Source of the DNA: an uncultured Verrucomicrobiae bacterium
GTDB taxonomy: Bacteria > Verrucomicrobiota > Verrucomicrobiia > Limisphaerales > AAA164-E04
Assembly (NCBI GenBank): GCA_951813855.1
Contig: OX638380.1
Location: 1,318,876-1,382,875, forward strand
Length of the DNA: 64,000 nucleotides
Direction: 5' to 3'
Below, piece after piece: positions 1-9,380 of the stretch; positions within the stretch are counted from its first letter, which is position 1, and each line of letters starts with the position of its first letter. The translations under genes were made by a program, and so were the position numbers. The notes below the pieces were generated by a model. The model saw nothing but the letters and a program-made list of their open reading frames with translations. It was not told the origin of the DNA and ran no database searches.

Positions 1-1771
1 TTTTGTCTTCGAAGCGGGCCCAAGCAACTAATAACATTTTGAGTGCAAATGCAGCTTTTTGAAGTCGTAACTGATATTTATCAGAATCATCTTCATCCTT
101 GTTACTTTCCAACACATCAATTAAATGTGCATGAAAAGGATGTCTGTTGTTAAGCCATAATTCAATTACGTTATTAACAGATTCGACATCGAAAAATGCG
201 TCATTATGCCCCAATGTTACGGATTTGATTATAATTCGCCGATTACTACTAATGGTTTCATCAGCTAATTGTTTAGCTAATTCTTCACTTAATCTTACCA
301 ACAATGCTGATCCGGTAATCGCCTCCCTTTTTTCCTCGACTGGAATAATAGGAGCTCGATCGGTCTTTCCCTTTTCACCTTTCGATGATTGTTCTTCAAT
401 AATCTGAGTTGCAACATCTTCGATATCGACATCAGTCCCGGGATGACGTGTCTTTCGAGTACCCGCACGAATATTTTCTCGCTCCTTCCTCATCCGTTTT
501 ATCTGATCATTAATCCAATCCCACACTTCAATTAGATACGCTTTGGAATCCTCATCTTTTTTTAGCCGATCAATGAACATTCCAAACGTTTCGTCATTTT
601 CTTTATCATCTTTCCAATTGAAACCGGCACCTTCTACAAAGGCGTGGGCATGTTGCTTGTTGTTTACGACTCCAAATATGTCATCTAAAACCGGATCAAA
701 TTCAACTTCAACCGACCACCAACGTTCTTCCGGTTCATAGTTGTTTACCCATGCCAAGCTCAGTTCAAGTTCACGGTTGGCCCTGACAATAGAAATTCCT
801 TTGTTTCGGTCCGCGTGTTTTCCCCATGGCGATGCGCCCGGATTGGGATAGGATTTGGGCCATTCAACGCTCGACTTGTCTTGGTTAATTGCGTCGGGAC
901 GGGCCATTGTGCAACGAACATGTATTTCACCTTTCTTGTTTCCTACAGGGACAGTCCATATTCGTTCATTAAAAAGTTGAAACATCGGTTGATTGTTAAA
1001 CGGCTCAGGGGTAGATGAAGGCGCGGTCAAATATAGCGGATCATTCGAGTGACAGTCCCATGCTTTAATTTCTGATAACAATTGATTTTCTGATCGACAG
1101 AGTTTTAATCTGATCGATATTGCCTTTTTTCCTGTCAAAAATTTACGATAAACACGACCGCATAATTCCTCAGCTTTTTTTAAATTCTTTTCACCTCCCG
1201 TCCACTTAACTCGATCAAGTTGACTCCAAACAACCAAAGTTCCCTTTGGTTGGATTACATTTTCTGAAGCCTTTAACCATTTTTCCGGAACCGCTTCGTG
1301 AACAGTCTTCGGTACGTCCACCTGATTATCACGGTTGATCTCATCGAGATCCAAATAACAATGAAAAGCGTTAGACGCTCCGTTTTGCCAGGTCCAAACG
1401 TCAACTCGCTTGCATTGTGAAATAGAAGATTGCGGGAGCCCCACGCCAAAACGACCAATACCTCGTTTAGATCTGTCTAATTTTGTACCGTCACCAAATC
1501 TCAATGACCGTCTCAGAATGATTTCATCCATTCCTTCACCATTGTCTACTACCGCGATTTCTGTCACACGTGGGCGTGCGTGAGGGCGATCTGACGTAAC
1601 TTCTACGGCTATTACCTCGATTAGATCAGCTTTAGCTTCCACGGAATTGTCGATCAATTCTGCCAGTGCATGATTAGTATCCTTGTACCCACTATCACGC
1701 ATTGCCTCGAGAGTTAACTTAGGCGTTAAAATCGGAAAATCGAATTTGGTTTGTTGGATTGTATTCTTCAT
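1..1771 (-). CDS. GHKL (HSP90/MORC-like) ATPase, 3' end beyond window
   Basis: Partial: 590 codons are open from the ATG at 1771 down to the left edge. The sequence shows a GHKL ATP-binding fold: an N box around residues 36-49 (ALAELIDNSVEAKA), a G1 box DNGEGMD at 76-82 and a glycine-rich lid RGIGRFGVGLP at 103-113. Further on, GISIVRANREL resembles the arginine-containing segment that follows the ATPase core in MORC/HSP90-like proteins. Its ATG overlaps the stop of the helicase gene by one base (TGATG), so the two are probably translationally coupled and work together. GHKL ATPases in defence islands often act as nucleotide-driven DNA clamps or switches; the role here is inferred. DNA composition is AT-rich like the next three genes and unlike sspC. 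Confidence 0.85.
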   Translation of the reverse strand, partial: MKNTIQQTKFDFPILTPKLTLEAMRDSGYKDTNHALAELIDNSVEAKADLIEVIAVEVTSDRPHARPRVTEIAVVDNGEGMDEIILRRSLRFGDGTKLDRSKRGIGRFGVGLPQSSISQCKRVDVWTWQNGASNAFHCYLDLDEINRDNQVDVPKTVHEAVPEKWLKASENVIQPKGTLVVWSQLDRVKWTGGEKNLKKAEELCGRVYRKFLTGKKAISIRLKLCRSENQLLSEIKAWDCHSNDPLYLTAPSSTPEPFNNQPMFQLFNERIWTVPVGNKKGEIHVRCTMARPDAINQDKSSVEWPKSYPNPGASPWGKHADRNKGISIVRANRELELSLAWVNNYEPEERWWSVEVEFDPVLDDIFGVVNNKQHAHAFVEGAGFNWKDDKENDETFGMFIDRLKKDEDSKAYLIEVWDWINDQIKRMRKERENIRAGTRKTRHPGTDVDIEDVATQIIEEQSSKGEKGKTDRAPIIPVEEKREAITGSALLVRLSEELAKQLADETISSNRRIIIKSVTLGHNDAFFDVESVNNVIELWLNNRHPFHAHLIDVLESNKDEDDSDKYQLRLQKAAFALKMLLVAWARFEDK

Positions 1772-3402
1772 CACCTGATGTTCCATATGTCTTCCCAATT
1801 GGCAAATGCTTCGGCAACATCACCGAAACCGGGCAAAGTCGTATCTACAACGGTTACGACCTCACAACGATCTGTTCCTCCTGCTTTAGGCCCTCGTATG
1901 ACTCGTCCGACCATTTGACTGTAAAGAACAAGAGATTTAGTAGGGCGAGCAATTAAGGCTGCGCTAGCACCTGGAGCATCAAAACCTGTCGTCAAGACTC
2001 CATAATTAATCAAAACCCGTCTTGTACTGTCAGAACGTTTGAATCGATGAATAATCTGTTTACGCTCAGACGATTCCGTTTTTCCGGTGACTACATCTGC
2101 TTTCAGGCCTACACCTCGGCAGATACCCGCCAAAAGTAGGGCATTAGCGACCGAAGCGGCAAAAACCAATAATCTGTTATGTTTTTCTGTTAATTCAAGT
2201 ATCCGTTTCGTTATTCCAAGATTCCGTTGATCATCTTTGCCAAGTCGTTCGGCAATAACATCTGGCAAATCTAATGATCGAGAAATTATGTACAAATCTT
2301 CGGGGGATAGGTTTAATCCCGGTTTTACGTTTAACGAAGTAAAATCAACGGAAGCAAGATAGCCCTCATTCGTCAGATGCCTGACCGGATTATCATCGTC
2401 GAATTCAAGGGTAACCTTGTTAGAATGGAAAAGTTCAGCTACTGCCTTATCCACTTCAGGATTTGACCAAGTGCGACCAGGAGTAGCACTTAATCCCAAA
2501 AGTGGAGTTCTCGGCTTACGAGTGACCACGGTACTAACGATATCATGATAAGTATTAGCAACAGCTTGGTGAGCTTCATCAAATACCACCATCGATGTTC
2601 TGTCTCCGAGATTCCATAGCTTCAACCGATCCTTTCCGTAGGAATGTAACTTTGCCAATCCACATACTGCAATCCCATCTGTTATGTCGTCAATTGACGG
2701 TTTGTATTGGGACCAATAACGCAAGCAACTAACCTCACGATCTCCAACTACCGACCATGTCGCTATGAATTCTTCAACAGCTTGTTCCAAAAGTTCACGA
2801 GTAGACGCCAACCATAATACTAAACCTTTCGAGCATCGTCTAAGATGAGACGCAACTATACTCATGGCGGTTCGAGTTTTACCGACACCTGTCGGAAGAT
2901 GTAACATCACTCGACCTTCATCTTGATACAAATAACGTTCAATCTCACGAGCGGCCTTTTTTTGATGAGGAAACAATCCTCTGTTTGGAATCACAGAACT
3001 CTCCGCATTGGCTGCCGGAGGGGATTGACCGTTTCTAGTCACCATACCGAAGAAACCCAATATTCCCTTACGAACAGACTGCTCCAATACATCTACGCTT
3101 TTCAGACTATCCAATCTAATTCCCACTCGCTCCTCCAACTCGCCAACCTTGATCTTCGGCACAGCGTTCAATAAAATTTCGCGTCTGTCCGGGTCATCAA
3201 CTGCAAGATCCAATGAAACAATCTGACTTAAACATTTCGATCGCTTCACCCCTTTGATGCGATCTGCATCAATCATGCTAATCAACTTGAATGCCCCGTC
3301 AGGCAACAAACAATCGACTTCATGATCATCCAGAAATTCAAAAATGTCCTCAAGACGCATTCCTGGTATTTTTGCATTATACATGTTATATACTTCTGAC
3401 AT
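1771..3402 (-). CDS. SF2 (DEAD/DEAH) helicase with extra N-terminal domain
   Basis: A 543-residue protein. Helicase motifs are clear: Walker A GVGKT (residues 172-176), DEAH (275-278), SATPGR (305-310) and a motif VI-like QMVGRVIRG near the C-terminus. It is therefore an ATP-dependent nucleic-acid translocase or unwinding enzyme. The first ~100 residues are not helicase: they match the small stand-alone protein encoded at 4807-5139 (shared MYN, RLEDI, LxPD, RSKC, GxLEER motifs). I chose the ATG at 3402 because that copy starts with the same MS(E/Q)V; a TTG at 3447 would add 15 residues. The start overlaps the DGQHR gene by 17 bp and the stop overlaps the GHKL start. In phosphorothioation islands helicases usually belong to the restriction part; that role is inference. 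Confidence 0.88.
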   Translation of the reverse strand: MSEVYNMYNAKIPGMRLEDIFEFLDDHEVDCLLPDGAFKLISMIDADRIKGVKRSKCLSQIVSLDLAVDDPDRREILLNAVPKIKVGELEERVGIRLDSLKSVDVLEQSVRKGILGFFGMVTRNGQSPPAANAESSVIPNRGLFPHQKKAAREIERYLYQDEGRVMLHLPTGVGKTRTAMSIVASHLRRCSKGLVLWLASTRELLEQAVEEFIATWSVVGDREVSCLRYWSQYKPSIDDITDGIAVCGLAKLHSYGKDRLKLWNLGDRTSMVVFDEAHQAVANTYHDIVSTVVTRKPRTPLLGLSATPGRTWSNPEVDKAVAELFHSNKVTLEFDDDNPVRHLTNEGYLASVDFTSLNVKPGLNLSPEDLYIISRSLDLPDVIAERLGKDDQRNLGITKRILELTEKHNRLLVFAASVANALLLAGICRGVGLKADVVTGKTESSERKQIIHRFKRSDSTRRVLINYGVLTTGFDAPGASAALIARPTKSLVLYSQMVGRVIRGPKAGGTDRCEVVTVVDTTLPGFGDVAEAFANWEDIWNIR

Positions 3403-4747
3403 AGTCCTGAATATATTGCCACATCTTATCCTTAGTAATTTGATCAAGGGCTGGAAGCAAAAGATTACTCCAATCTTTCTTTAGTTTTTTAATTTCATCA
3501 TTATCGAGATTTTCAAGTTCTAACTTCCATTTAGATATTCTCATTACTACTGATAATGCCCCTTTCCTTTCCTCACTTCGAATGCGCCATATAGTTTTTA
3601 TCTCTTCATCTGGAATGAGCACCAAATTTCTCCATGGCACTTGGTGTGCATCCCAAATCAACGTGTCTAGACATTGCTTTGACTTCCTTATACTGTCAGG
3701 AGTTGGTGATTCAGGATTTATCTGTAATTCATCCATTAATTCTCTAGCGAGTTGTGCCATTAGTTCCTGACCAATCGGCCAAAATAAAAAGCTATCTTGA
3801 GTTCCTCCATCACCCTCAATAGAAGAATGATCACGCATTTTTAATGGATTTTCTCGAAGTATAGGTAACACTTCGAGTAAGGCATTCCAATACATGATTA
3901 ATTCCTGAAACATTAAATCCAATTCCTCATCGTCGGGTCTTAACCTACAAAATGTTTTAATTCCAGCTTTATTCCATTTAGGACCCTTTTGAGAGCTTGA
4001 ATTTAATAAAGTAATGTTCATTGCATATAAAGTCTCCAAACTGGTAAAATAAGGTTCACGGCTTTTTAGATTTTTAGGTTTGATTGATTTAACCTTAACT
4101 GAATCTTTTTGATGTCCTTTACACTGAAAGAACGAATGTTCACAAATCAATCTACGTGTCAATATGGCAAAAGCATCATCTTCGTCCATGATTATATTTG
4201 CTATCGCGTCAGTTGGTTTAGCGTACCTATTTAAATTTCCAAATAAACGACGATATCGTGTTCTGAATTCATCAAAATGTTCAGCATTACCGGGAACTAC
4301 AATAATAACGCTTATCTCTTCATTCTTAAACCCACCTGGCGCCTTACCTGATTCATCACTATTTGGATCCACAAGTAATTTAATTGCTGATAGACGATGT
4401 TGACCATCAAGAGCGAAATAATCTTCAGTTCCATTAAATTTTAAAACCCCGAAAGATTCATTTAATCGAGAATCGTCTCGTATTAAATCAAATCGCTTGT
4501 CATCTGCTAAAGTCACAGGATACCAATTTGGCTTTCCGTGTAAAGCTGCAACAACTATTGAAGAAAAAAACCTGTCGGGTTGCCTTATCAGATAAGTCAC
4601 GATATCGTTTTTTACACGGTTGACCTCACATACCCTTTGTATTGCTTCATCAAGCGTTTTGTCATTATAGATACTATTAGCAAGTTGAACTTTTTCAGCG
4701 AGTTTACGCATGCTCATCTTGACAGTATAGTACTGCCAACTACCCAT
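3386..4747 (-). CDS. DGQHR-domain protein (DndB-like)
   Basis: A 453-residue protein with the signature DGQHR at residues 114-118, in the context FALDGQHRLSA. This ParB-related fold defines the DGQHR/DndB family. DndB in Dnd phosphorothioation systems is reported as a regulator of the modification operon, and other DGQHR proteins are found in defence islands. It sits between the sspD-like sulfurtransferase side and the helicase/GHKL genes, so either regulation or self/non-self sensing would fit. The 3' end overlaps the helicase start by 17 bp; 59 bp separate it from the small gene upstream. ATG at 4747 is used; ATGs for M11 or M13 are also possible. The gene is visibly AT-rich. Confidence 0.85.
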   Translation of the reverse strand: MGSWQYYTVKMSMRKLAEKVQLANSIYNDKTLDEAIQRVCEVNRVKNDIVTYLIRQPDRFFSSIVVAALHGKPNWYPVTLADDKRFDLIRDDSRLNESFGVLKFNGTEDYFALDGQHRLSAIKLLVDPNSDESGKAPGGFKNEEISVIIVVPGNAEHFDEFRTRYRRLFGNLNRYAKPTDAIANIIMDEDDAFAILTRRLICEHSFFQCKGHQKDSVKVKSIKPKNLKSREPYFTSLETLYAMNITLLNSSSQKGPKWNKAGIKTFCRLRPDDEELDLMFQELIMYWNALLEVLPILRENPLKMRDHSSIEGDGGTQDSFLFWPIGQELMAQLARELMDELQINPESPTPDSIRKSKQCLDTLIWDAHQVPWRNLVLIPDEEIKTIWRIRSEERKGALSVVMRISKWKLELENLDNDEIKKLKKDWSNLLLPALDQITKDKMWQYIQDYVRSI

Positions 4748-4806
4748 GGTTCCTTTGATGGCTGGATAAGCGTTCGTAGTGAGCCTCTACTCGTGTTCCT
4801 CCTACG

Positions 4807-5139
4807 TTAATTCCACAACCCAATACTATGTGCAGATTCGCACTCTAAAAAACTTCGGCGCATCCGTTCTTCTAAATCGCCTGCCTCAATCTTTAGTGCA
4901 ATGTTTAAAAACATTATATGTCTACTCGAACTATCTATGGTATGATCCAACAATCGAATCTGGTTAAAGCATTTCGATCGGATTGATTTATCAAAATTCA
5001 CTTCGTCGATTATTCGAATCCACTTAAACCCTTCATCGGGTTTCAATCCTTCAATGTCGTTATCGTCGAAACATTTTAAAATGTCTTCTAGACGCTCCTC
5101 GAATATTCCTGAATTATACATGATTTTTACTTGTGACAT
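4807..5139 (-). CDS. Small protein equal to the N-terminal domain of the adjacent helicase
   Basis: About 110 residues starting MSQVKIMYNSG. I recognise no named family, but it aligns along its length with the first ~100 residues of the helicase at 1771-3402: MS(E/Q)V, MYN, RLEDI, RSKC, QI, LD, KI, G(E/D)LEER recur in the same order. Past that point it ends in a short unrelated tail (ECESAHSIGLWN). Either it is a remnant of an older helicase gene left when the DGQHR-helicase cassette arrived, or a working stand-alone domain. Its start overlaps the 3' end of the sspD-like gene by 13 bp, the same sort of overlap the helicase has with DGQHR, so it keeps an operonic position. A GTG at 5148 would add three residues. 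Confidence 0.7.
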   Translation of the reverse strand: MSQVKIMYNSGIFEERLEDILKCFDDNDIEGLKPDEGFKWIRIIDEVNFDKSIRSKCFNQIRLLDHTIDSSSRHIMFLNIALKIEAGDLEERMRRSFLECESAHSIGLWN

Positions 5140-5987
5140 GCAAAACACATTTTGGACTGGCCATAGAGATCGTCGATATCAATCGGCTCGGCATCCGGTC
5201 TTAATGGGTTGATTTGACGTTTATCTCGCAAGCGCCTCATTCTCTTCGAATGTTCTCTTTTAATTGTCGCTCTACGTTCTGGTTGTTGAAGTTCGGTCAG
5301 CGACTCACCTTGACTCCATGTAAATTGCGTTCCATGATCAATCGCACTTTTTTCATAAGCTTTGGCTTCCTCAAAAAACTCCGGATGTCGTTCCAGCAAT
5401 CGAACCCACTCAATTTTTTGCTGATAAAAACAAAAGGTACATCCACTCCGAGTTCGCCACTCGTAATATGCCGGCAAACCTAATCCTGAGCCTTCGAGAA
5501 GCTCCAACACTCCTGTTTTATCATACCCTGATTCCTTGAATGGCAACCGTACTTTTAAATTCGGATGATGCGACATATACCCTTCTCGATATTGCTCATC
5601 GGCACGTATCGCCACGTAACTGAACACTTTGACTCCACTCTCTAAGGCCGATTTAATCCAGTTTTCAAATGGTCGAATTTTCAGTTGTCGAGTACACCAG
5701 CGAGACTGTGGAGAAGGGAGAAAATGATTGTACCTTTGCAGCCAAAAATCAAAATCACGATCAGGGTTCAGCCTACGGACTGGCTTCCCCAGAAAACCTT
5801 CGAGCTTGCCGAGAAATTCGTAAACCTCGGGCAATTCCTTGCCGGTATCCGTAAAAAAGTATTCTAAATCAAGTTCTGGATGGTTTTGCCTCATATACAC
5901 AGCCAGCGCAGCACTATCTTTACCCCCGGACAATCCCAGTACATGCCACTCGCGATCGGCGTTTTCATTTATATCCTGAGTATTCAT
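5127..5987 (-). CDS. sspD: DndC/SspD-like PP-loop sulfurtransferase (PAPS reductase family)
   Basis: A 286-residue protein of the PAPS reductase/ATP-pyrophosphatase family. The PP-loop SGGKDS is at residues 20-25. Cysteines that could hold an iron-sulfur cluster are C98 (RWCTRQLK), C183 and C186 (SGCTFC), and C281 and C284 (CFACHK). In DndC and SspD this fold activates the DNA backbone and places sulfur on it with a cysteine desulfurase partner. Context supports this: DUF4007 and large-ATPase genes lie just upstream (81-bp gap) and a cysteine desulfurase is divergent. The family also contains true PAPS reductases, but those belong with sulfate-assimilation genes, which are absent. The start is the ATG at 5987. 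Confidence 0.85.
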   Translation of the reverse strand: MNTQDINENADREWHVLGLSGGKDSAALAVYMRQNHPELDLEYFFTDTGKELPEVYEFLGKLEGFLGKPVRRLNPDRDFDFWLQRYNHFLPSPQSRWCTRQLKIRPFENWIKSALESGVKVFSYVAIRADEQYREGYMSHHPNLKVRLPFKESGYDKTGVLELLEGSGLGLPAYYEWRTRSGCTFCFYQQKIEWVRLLERHPEFFEEAKAYEKSAIDHGTQFTWSQGESLTELQQPERRATIKREHSKRMRRLRDKRQINPLRPDAEPIDIDDLYGQSKMCFACHK

Positions 5988-6068
5988 GCCGCTGATTTAC
6001 TCATTGATCACCAATCCATCAGTATCCATATACCTCGCACTTACTTCAGCTAAAGCGGCGAGCATTAA

Positions 6069-9000
6069 TTACCGGCGTTCTTTTCCATTTTTATTTAATA
6101 CTGAGTCAATGGCATCTGCCATTGACTCAACCGATCGGCGATCACCGTTTGCAACAACGAATTCCCGTTGCATTGTAACTGGACGCCCAGCTAATCCAAC
6201 GACCACGGCCATGGCATGTCGATTGTTTTTCCGTCCCTTTACATGAGCAAATGTTTCCGCTCGCACGAATCGTTGAGCCATTGCGGCCAATTCTACCGTA
6301 GCCTTATCGATATCGATATCCGTCCAAGTGTGCACTGGCTTGTTAACTGCTAACCCGCCAAGGTTTTCAATGTCTGCATCGCTACCTTCAAAGCATGCGA
6401 TGCGAACAATAAAGGCTTCCATGCGATGGTCCCCGCCGAGTTCGCGAACGTTTGCGGCTCGGGCTCGAAGTTCCTTCATCATCGCTGGCGCCACAAAAGG
6501 AACCTGCAATTCCGTCAATAACTGTTCCCGCAAACGATTGAGCATCCCGGGATAAGCCTGATGAAGTTCCAGCAATCCTTCACGGAATGTACTGGCCATG
6601 CTCGTTCCATGTTGCTTCTCCGGCAAATTCGAATTATTCAGACTGAATTTCTGCAGATCGTCGAAAATCAATTTATTGGGATCATTCGCTTGCTTTAAAA
6701 GTTGCCTGACACGGATTGCATTTCGGGAAAGCCGTTGCGTACGGCGAACCCAAGAAGGCAACCTATCAAAGATAGCCACCAATCCTCGTGCGACGTCTAT
6801 CGGCTCGAGGCATCGTAGTTCATTATCCGGGGCCAATTCACGAACCACAGCCGCCAACTTCACCAGCAAATTTTGGTTTATGCCTGTCAACTCCAGCCAA
6901 CAAACCTGAATTTCGGTTGGATCGGATTTCAAAAAGTCGACATCGAGATCCGTGAAGCCCACTTGGAATATCCCCTGACGGTAGATGGCTAGATTTCCAC
7001 TCTCAGACAACAAAAACGCTAAGGAAAGCAATGGAAGCAATCCCTCCTTAACGCCAAATGGGGCGTTTCTCCAAATCTCATGAAGTTCGGCAACCGGAAC
7101 GGCCGACTTTGATTTCTCCTTCAAAAGTTCCCGTCCGGCTCTCCAGAGCGAGGCCAACTTGCAAGGATCCTCGCCCCCGCTGTCCGGTGAAATGAACTGC
7201 CAACCCTCTTCCGTTTCCTGATGAAGCTTCGTCGCCTCCAGAATCGAATAATAAAGCCCCCCCTCAGCCGGAAAACCTTCAATGCCCAATCTTTCCTCGG
7301 ATTCGTTGAACACCATTCGGTACATCAGTGCATTCCTCGCTGCGATTGCGCCGCAAGACGGCCTTGTTCGACCCACCAATTCATTGTGAAGAATCGGCGC
7401 ATTCCAAAAACGTTCGTCCGCAATCCGAGAAGCGAGTCGATTCAGTTTCGTTCGGGAGTGATCAGATTTTTTACCCTTCTTTCGAAACCAAATGGCCTTA
7501 TCGAACGCTTCTTCCAAATAACGCTCCAATTGAACCCGGTTTTCTTCAATTCTTGCCTCCACTTCCAATCGAGCCACTCGATCGCCCTGCAATTCCGGAT
7601 GATTTTGGCTGACATATTCCAAGGCCTCCAATTCGATCGCCAGATCCGGAATACCTTGGGAATCAGTCGAGAGACCGATAACAATCTCCCATTTGCCATC
7701 GTGTTTTACGACCTCACGGCAATAAGCCTCCGCTGCCGTGGGAGATTCCGCCTCCGTCGAAACAGCCAAAATGAAACATCCTATGGCACCGTGATGGGGC
7801 TCGTAAGAGCGAACCGTTTCCTCGAGAGAGGCGAGCGAAACCAATTTCACGTCAAACCAGCGAAGAGCGCCGGTTTTGTGATAATGCTCTTTTGCGACCA
7901 TGGCCCGAAACGACGCCAGACGTTCCATTATCGGCCCTACTTCTTTCGTCATTTCCTGGTCGGCTAGTTCTACCGCCTTATCGATATCGAAATCGCTTCC
8001 TTCGAAAATAGTCCATGCGCCTACGTGTTTGCGGAACGTTACCAAAGACCATCGTTTCAGATCGTTCAGGATCTCGCCGTTCGAAATTGATTCGTCGGCG
8101 GGCAAAGCCAAATCCAGTAATTTCCCATTGGCCGAAAGTCGTGAACGCTCCTTGAGAAGGTCCGTCAATGCGATTACCTTGAGCAACCGCACGTGTTCCT
8201 CAGTTCCTCCAGACGTTTCGCACCGTTTTATCGCTTCGGATGCTTGAGCCCAACGATGGCCGTCGGGAGAAACCAGGATCGAAGGTTCCAGGTTAACCTG
8301 CAGATAATCCCACAACCTATCTGCGGTATAGAGATCGAAATCAGAGGCTAAATTTAAAAAGTCACGAAACCCGTTCGGTTCGGCCGAGTTGAGAAAGCCG
8401 AACAGGCTTCTTTGGTTCTGACCGAAGCGGCGCCGTGACAGTGGGCCCAGCAGGTAGGCCGTCACCGGATGCAATGGCCAGCATTTGGCGAGCGTTGTCG
8501 CCAAATCGAAATCGTGCTTTCTACCCCTTGTGCCATTTTGAACGAGAGAAGCTACCCCTTTGGCCAAAACTCGAACCTTCTTATTCCCCTCATGGTCACT
8601 GTCAATTGCCCGCGCCAGAAGGCTGATTTGTTCGTTCCGGTCCACGTTAATCGGCAGATCAACGTAACGACCTTGGATTTTAGCCCATTCATCCCGAGCG
8701 TTTCGCGAAAGACGATGGGCATATTCCTCGAAGGCTTGATGCAGAATCCCGATAATCAGCAGTCTGCCCCCGCTACGGGACGCGATCTCGGCGAGTTGCT
8801 GAAAGAGATGAATATCCGTTCCGTCTCGAGCTGCGCTTTCCAAGCACTTGCCAAACTCGTCGATAAATACCACAAGACCTCCACCGGAGCGTGGATGCTG
8901 ATCAGCGATAACCTTAAGAACTCGCAGCACCTCTTTTTCGTTCCACTCAAACGGCAAATCTGCCTTATTCAGCAAGCCATGTTCGTCAATAGCTTCGCCG

Positions 9001-9380
9001 ATGACTTGAGAAAGTCGGTCGCGCCGACCAACCACCGGCAACACCCGCCAACCGCGCTTCTTCACCGGAAAAACTTCCAGAAAACGGTTGGAGACCTGTT
9101 CGCCCACAATGGCCCGAGCCTTGCTCCGCAGATTATTATTGCCGTTCAATATGGAACCTACAACGACAGCAAGGCTTGATTTACCGCACCCGTAGGGGCC
9201 GACCCAAGTGAAAGCTCCTTGGCCGGAATTATCCGTATGCTGCGCCATGTTCTCGAAGACCCTGGCGAACGACTGTGGGCAAACGAATCCATCTAGCGCG
9301 GCGGGATCGCCCAAATCAGTATCGATACGAATCGCCCGCTGAAAACGAGGCGCAACATTGACCTGATCGGCGAGTCTCAT
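6069..9380 (-). CDS. sspC: SspC-like large P-loop ATPase
   Basis: A 1103-residue protein with one ATPase domain at the N-terminus: Walker A GPYGCGKSS at residues 61-69 and Walker B LVVFIDEFGK at 169-178. The remaining ~800 residues are mostly helical with no motif I recognise. The ATG at 9380 overlaps the DUF4007 stop by one base (TGATG), so the two are translationally coupled. The order DUF4007, large ATPase, PP-loop sulfurtransferase matches sspBCD of single-strand phosphorothioation systems, where SspC supplies ATPase activity. The name rests on this order and the P-loop, not on a full-length comparison. GC content is higher than in genes left of 6 kb, which suggests the core and the downstream cassette have separate histories. 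Confidence 0.8.
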   Translation of the reverse strand: MRLADQVNVAPRFQRAIRIDTDLGDPAALDGFVCPQSFARVFENMAQHTDNSGQGAFTWVGPYGCGKSSLAVVVGSILNGNNNLRSKARAIVGEQVSNRFLEVFPVKKRGWRVLPVVGRRDRLSQVIGEAIDEHGLLNKADLPFEWNEKEVLRVLKVIADQHPRSGGGLVVFIDEFGKCLESAARDGTDIHLFQQLAEIASRSGGRLLIIGILHQAFEEYAHRLSRNARDEWAKIQGRYVDLPINVDRNEQISLLARAIDSDHEGNKKVRVLAKGVASLVQNGTRGRKHDFDLATTLAKCWPLHPVTAYLLGPLSRRRFGQNQRSLFGFLNSAEPNGFRDFLNLASDFDLYTADRLWDYLQVNLEPSILVSPDGHRWAQASEAIKRCETSGGTEEHVRLLKVIALTDLLKERSRLSANGKLLDLALPADESISNGEILNDLKRWSLVTFRKHVGAWTIFEGSDFDIDKAVELADQEMTKEVGPIMERLASFRAMVAKEHYHKTGALRWFDVKLVSLASLEETVRSYEPHHGAIGCFILAVSTEAESPTAAEAYCREVVKHDGKWEIVIGLSTDSQGIPDLAIELEALEYVSQNHPELQGDRVARLEVEARIEENRVQLERYLEEAFDKAIWFRKKGKKSDHSRTKLNRLASRIADERFWNAPILHNELVGRTRPSCGAIAARNALMYRMVFNESEERLGIEGFPAEGGLYYSILEATKLHQETEEGWQFISPDSGGEDPCKLASLWRAGRELLKEKSKSAVPVAELHEIWRNAPFGVKEGLLPLLSLAFLLSESGNLAIYRQGIFQVGFTDLDVDFLKSDPTEIQVCWLELTGINQNLLVKLAAVVRELAPDNELRCLEPIDVARGLVAIFDRLPSWVRRTQRLSRNAIRVRQLLKQANDPNKLIFDDLQKFSLNNSNLPEKQHGTSMASTFREGLLELHQAYPGMLNRLREQLLTELQVPFVAPAMMKELRARAANVRELGGDHRMEAFIVRIACFEGSDADIENLGGLAVNKPVHTWTDIDIDKATVELAAMAQRFVRAETFAHVKGRKNNRHAMAVVVGLAGRPVTMQREFVVANGDRRSVESMADAIDSVLNKNGKERR

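Noticed and set aside
5127..5987. Assimilatory PAPS reductase
   Set aside because: The PP-loop fold fits, but the neighbours (DUF4007, large ATPase, DGQHR, cysteine desulfurase) point to DNA phosphorothioation.
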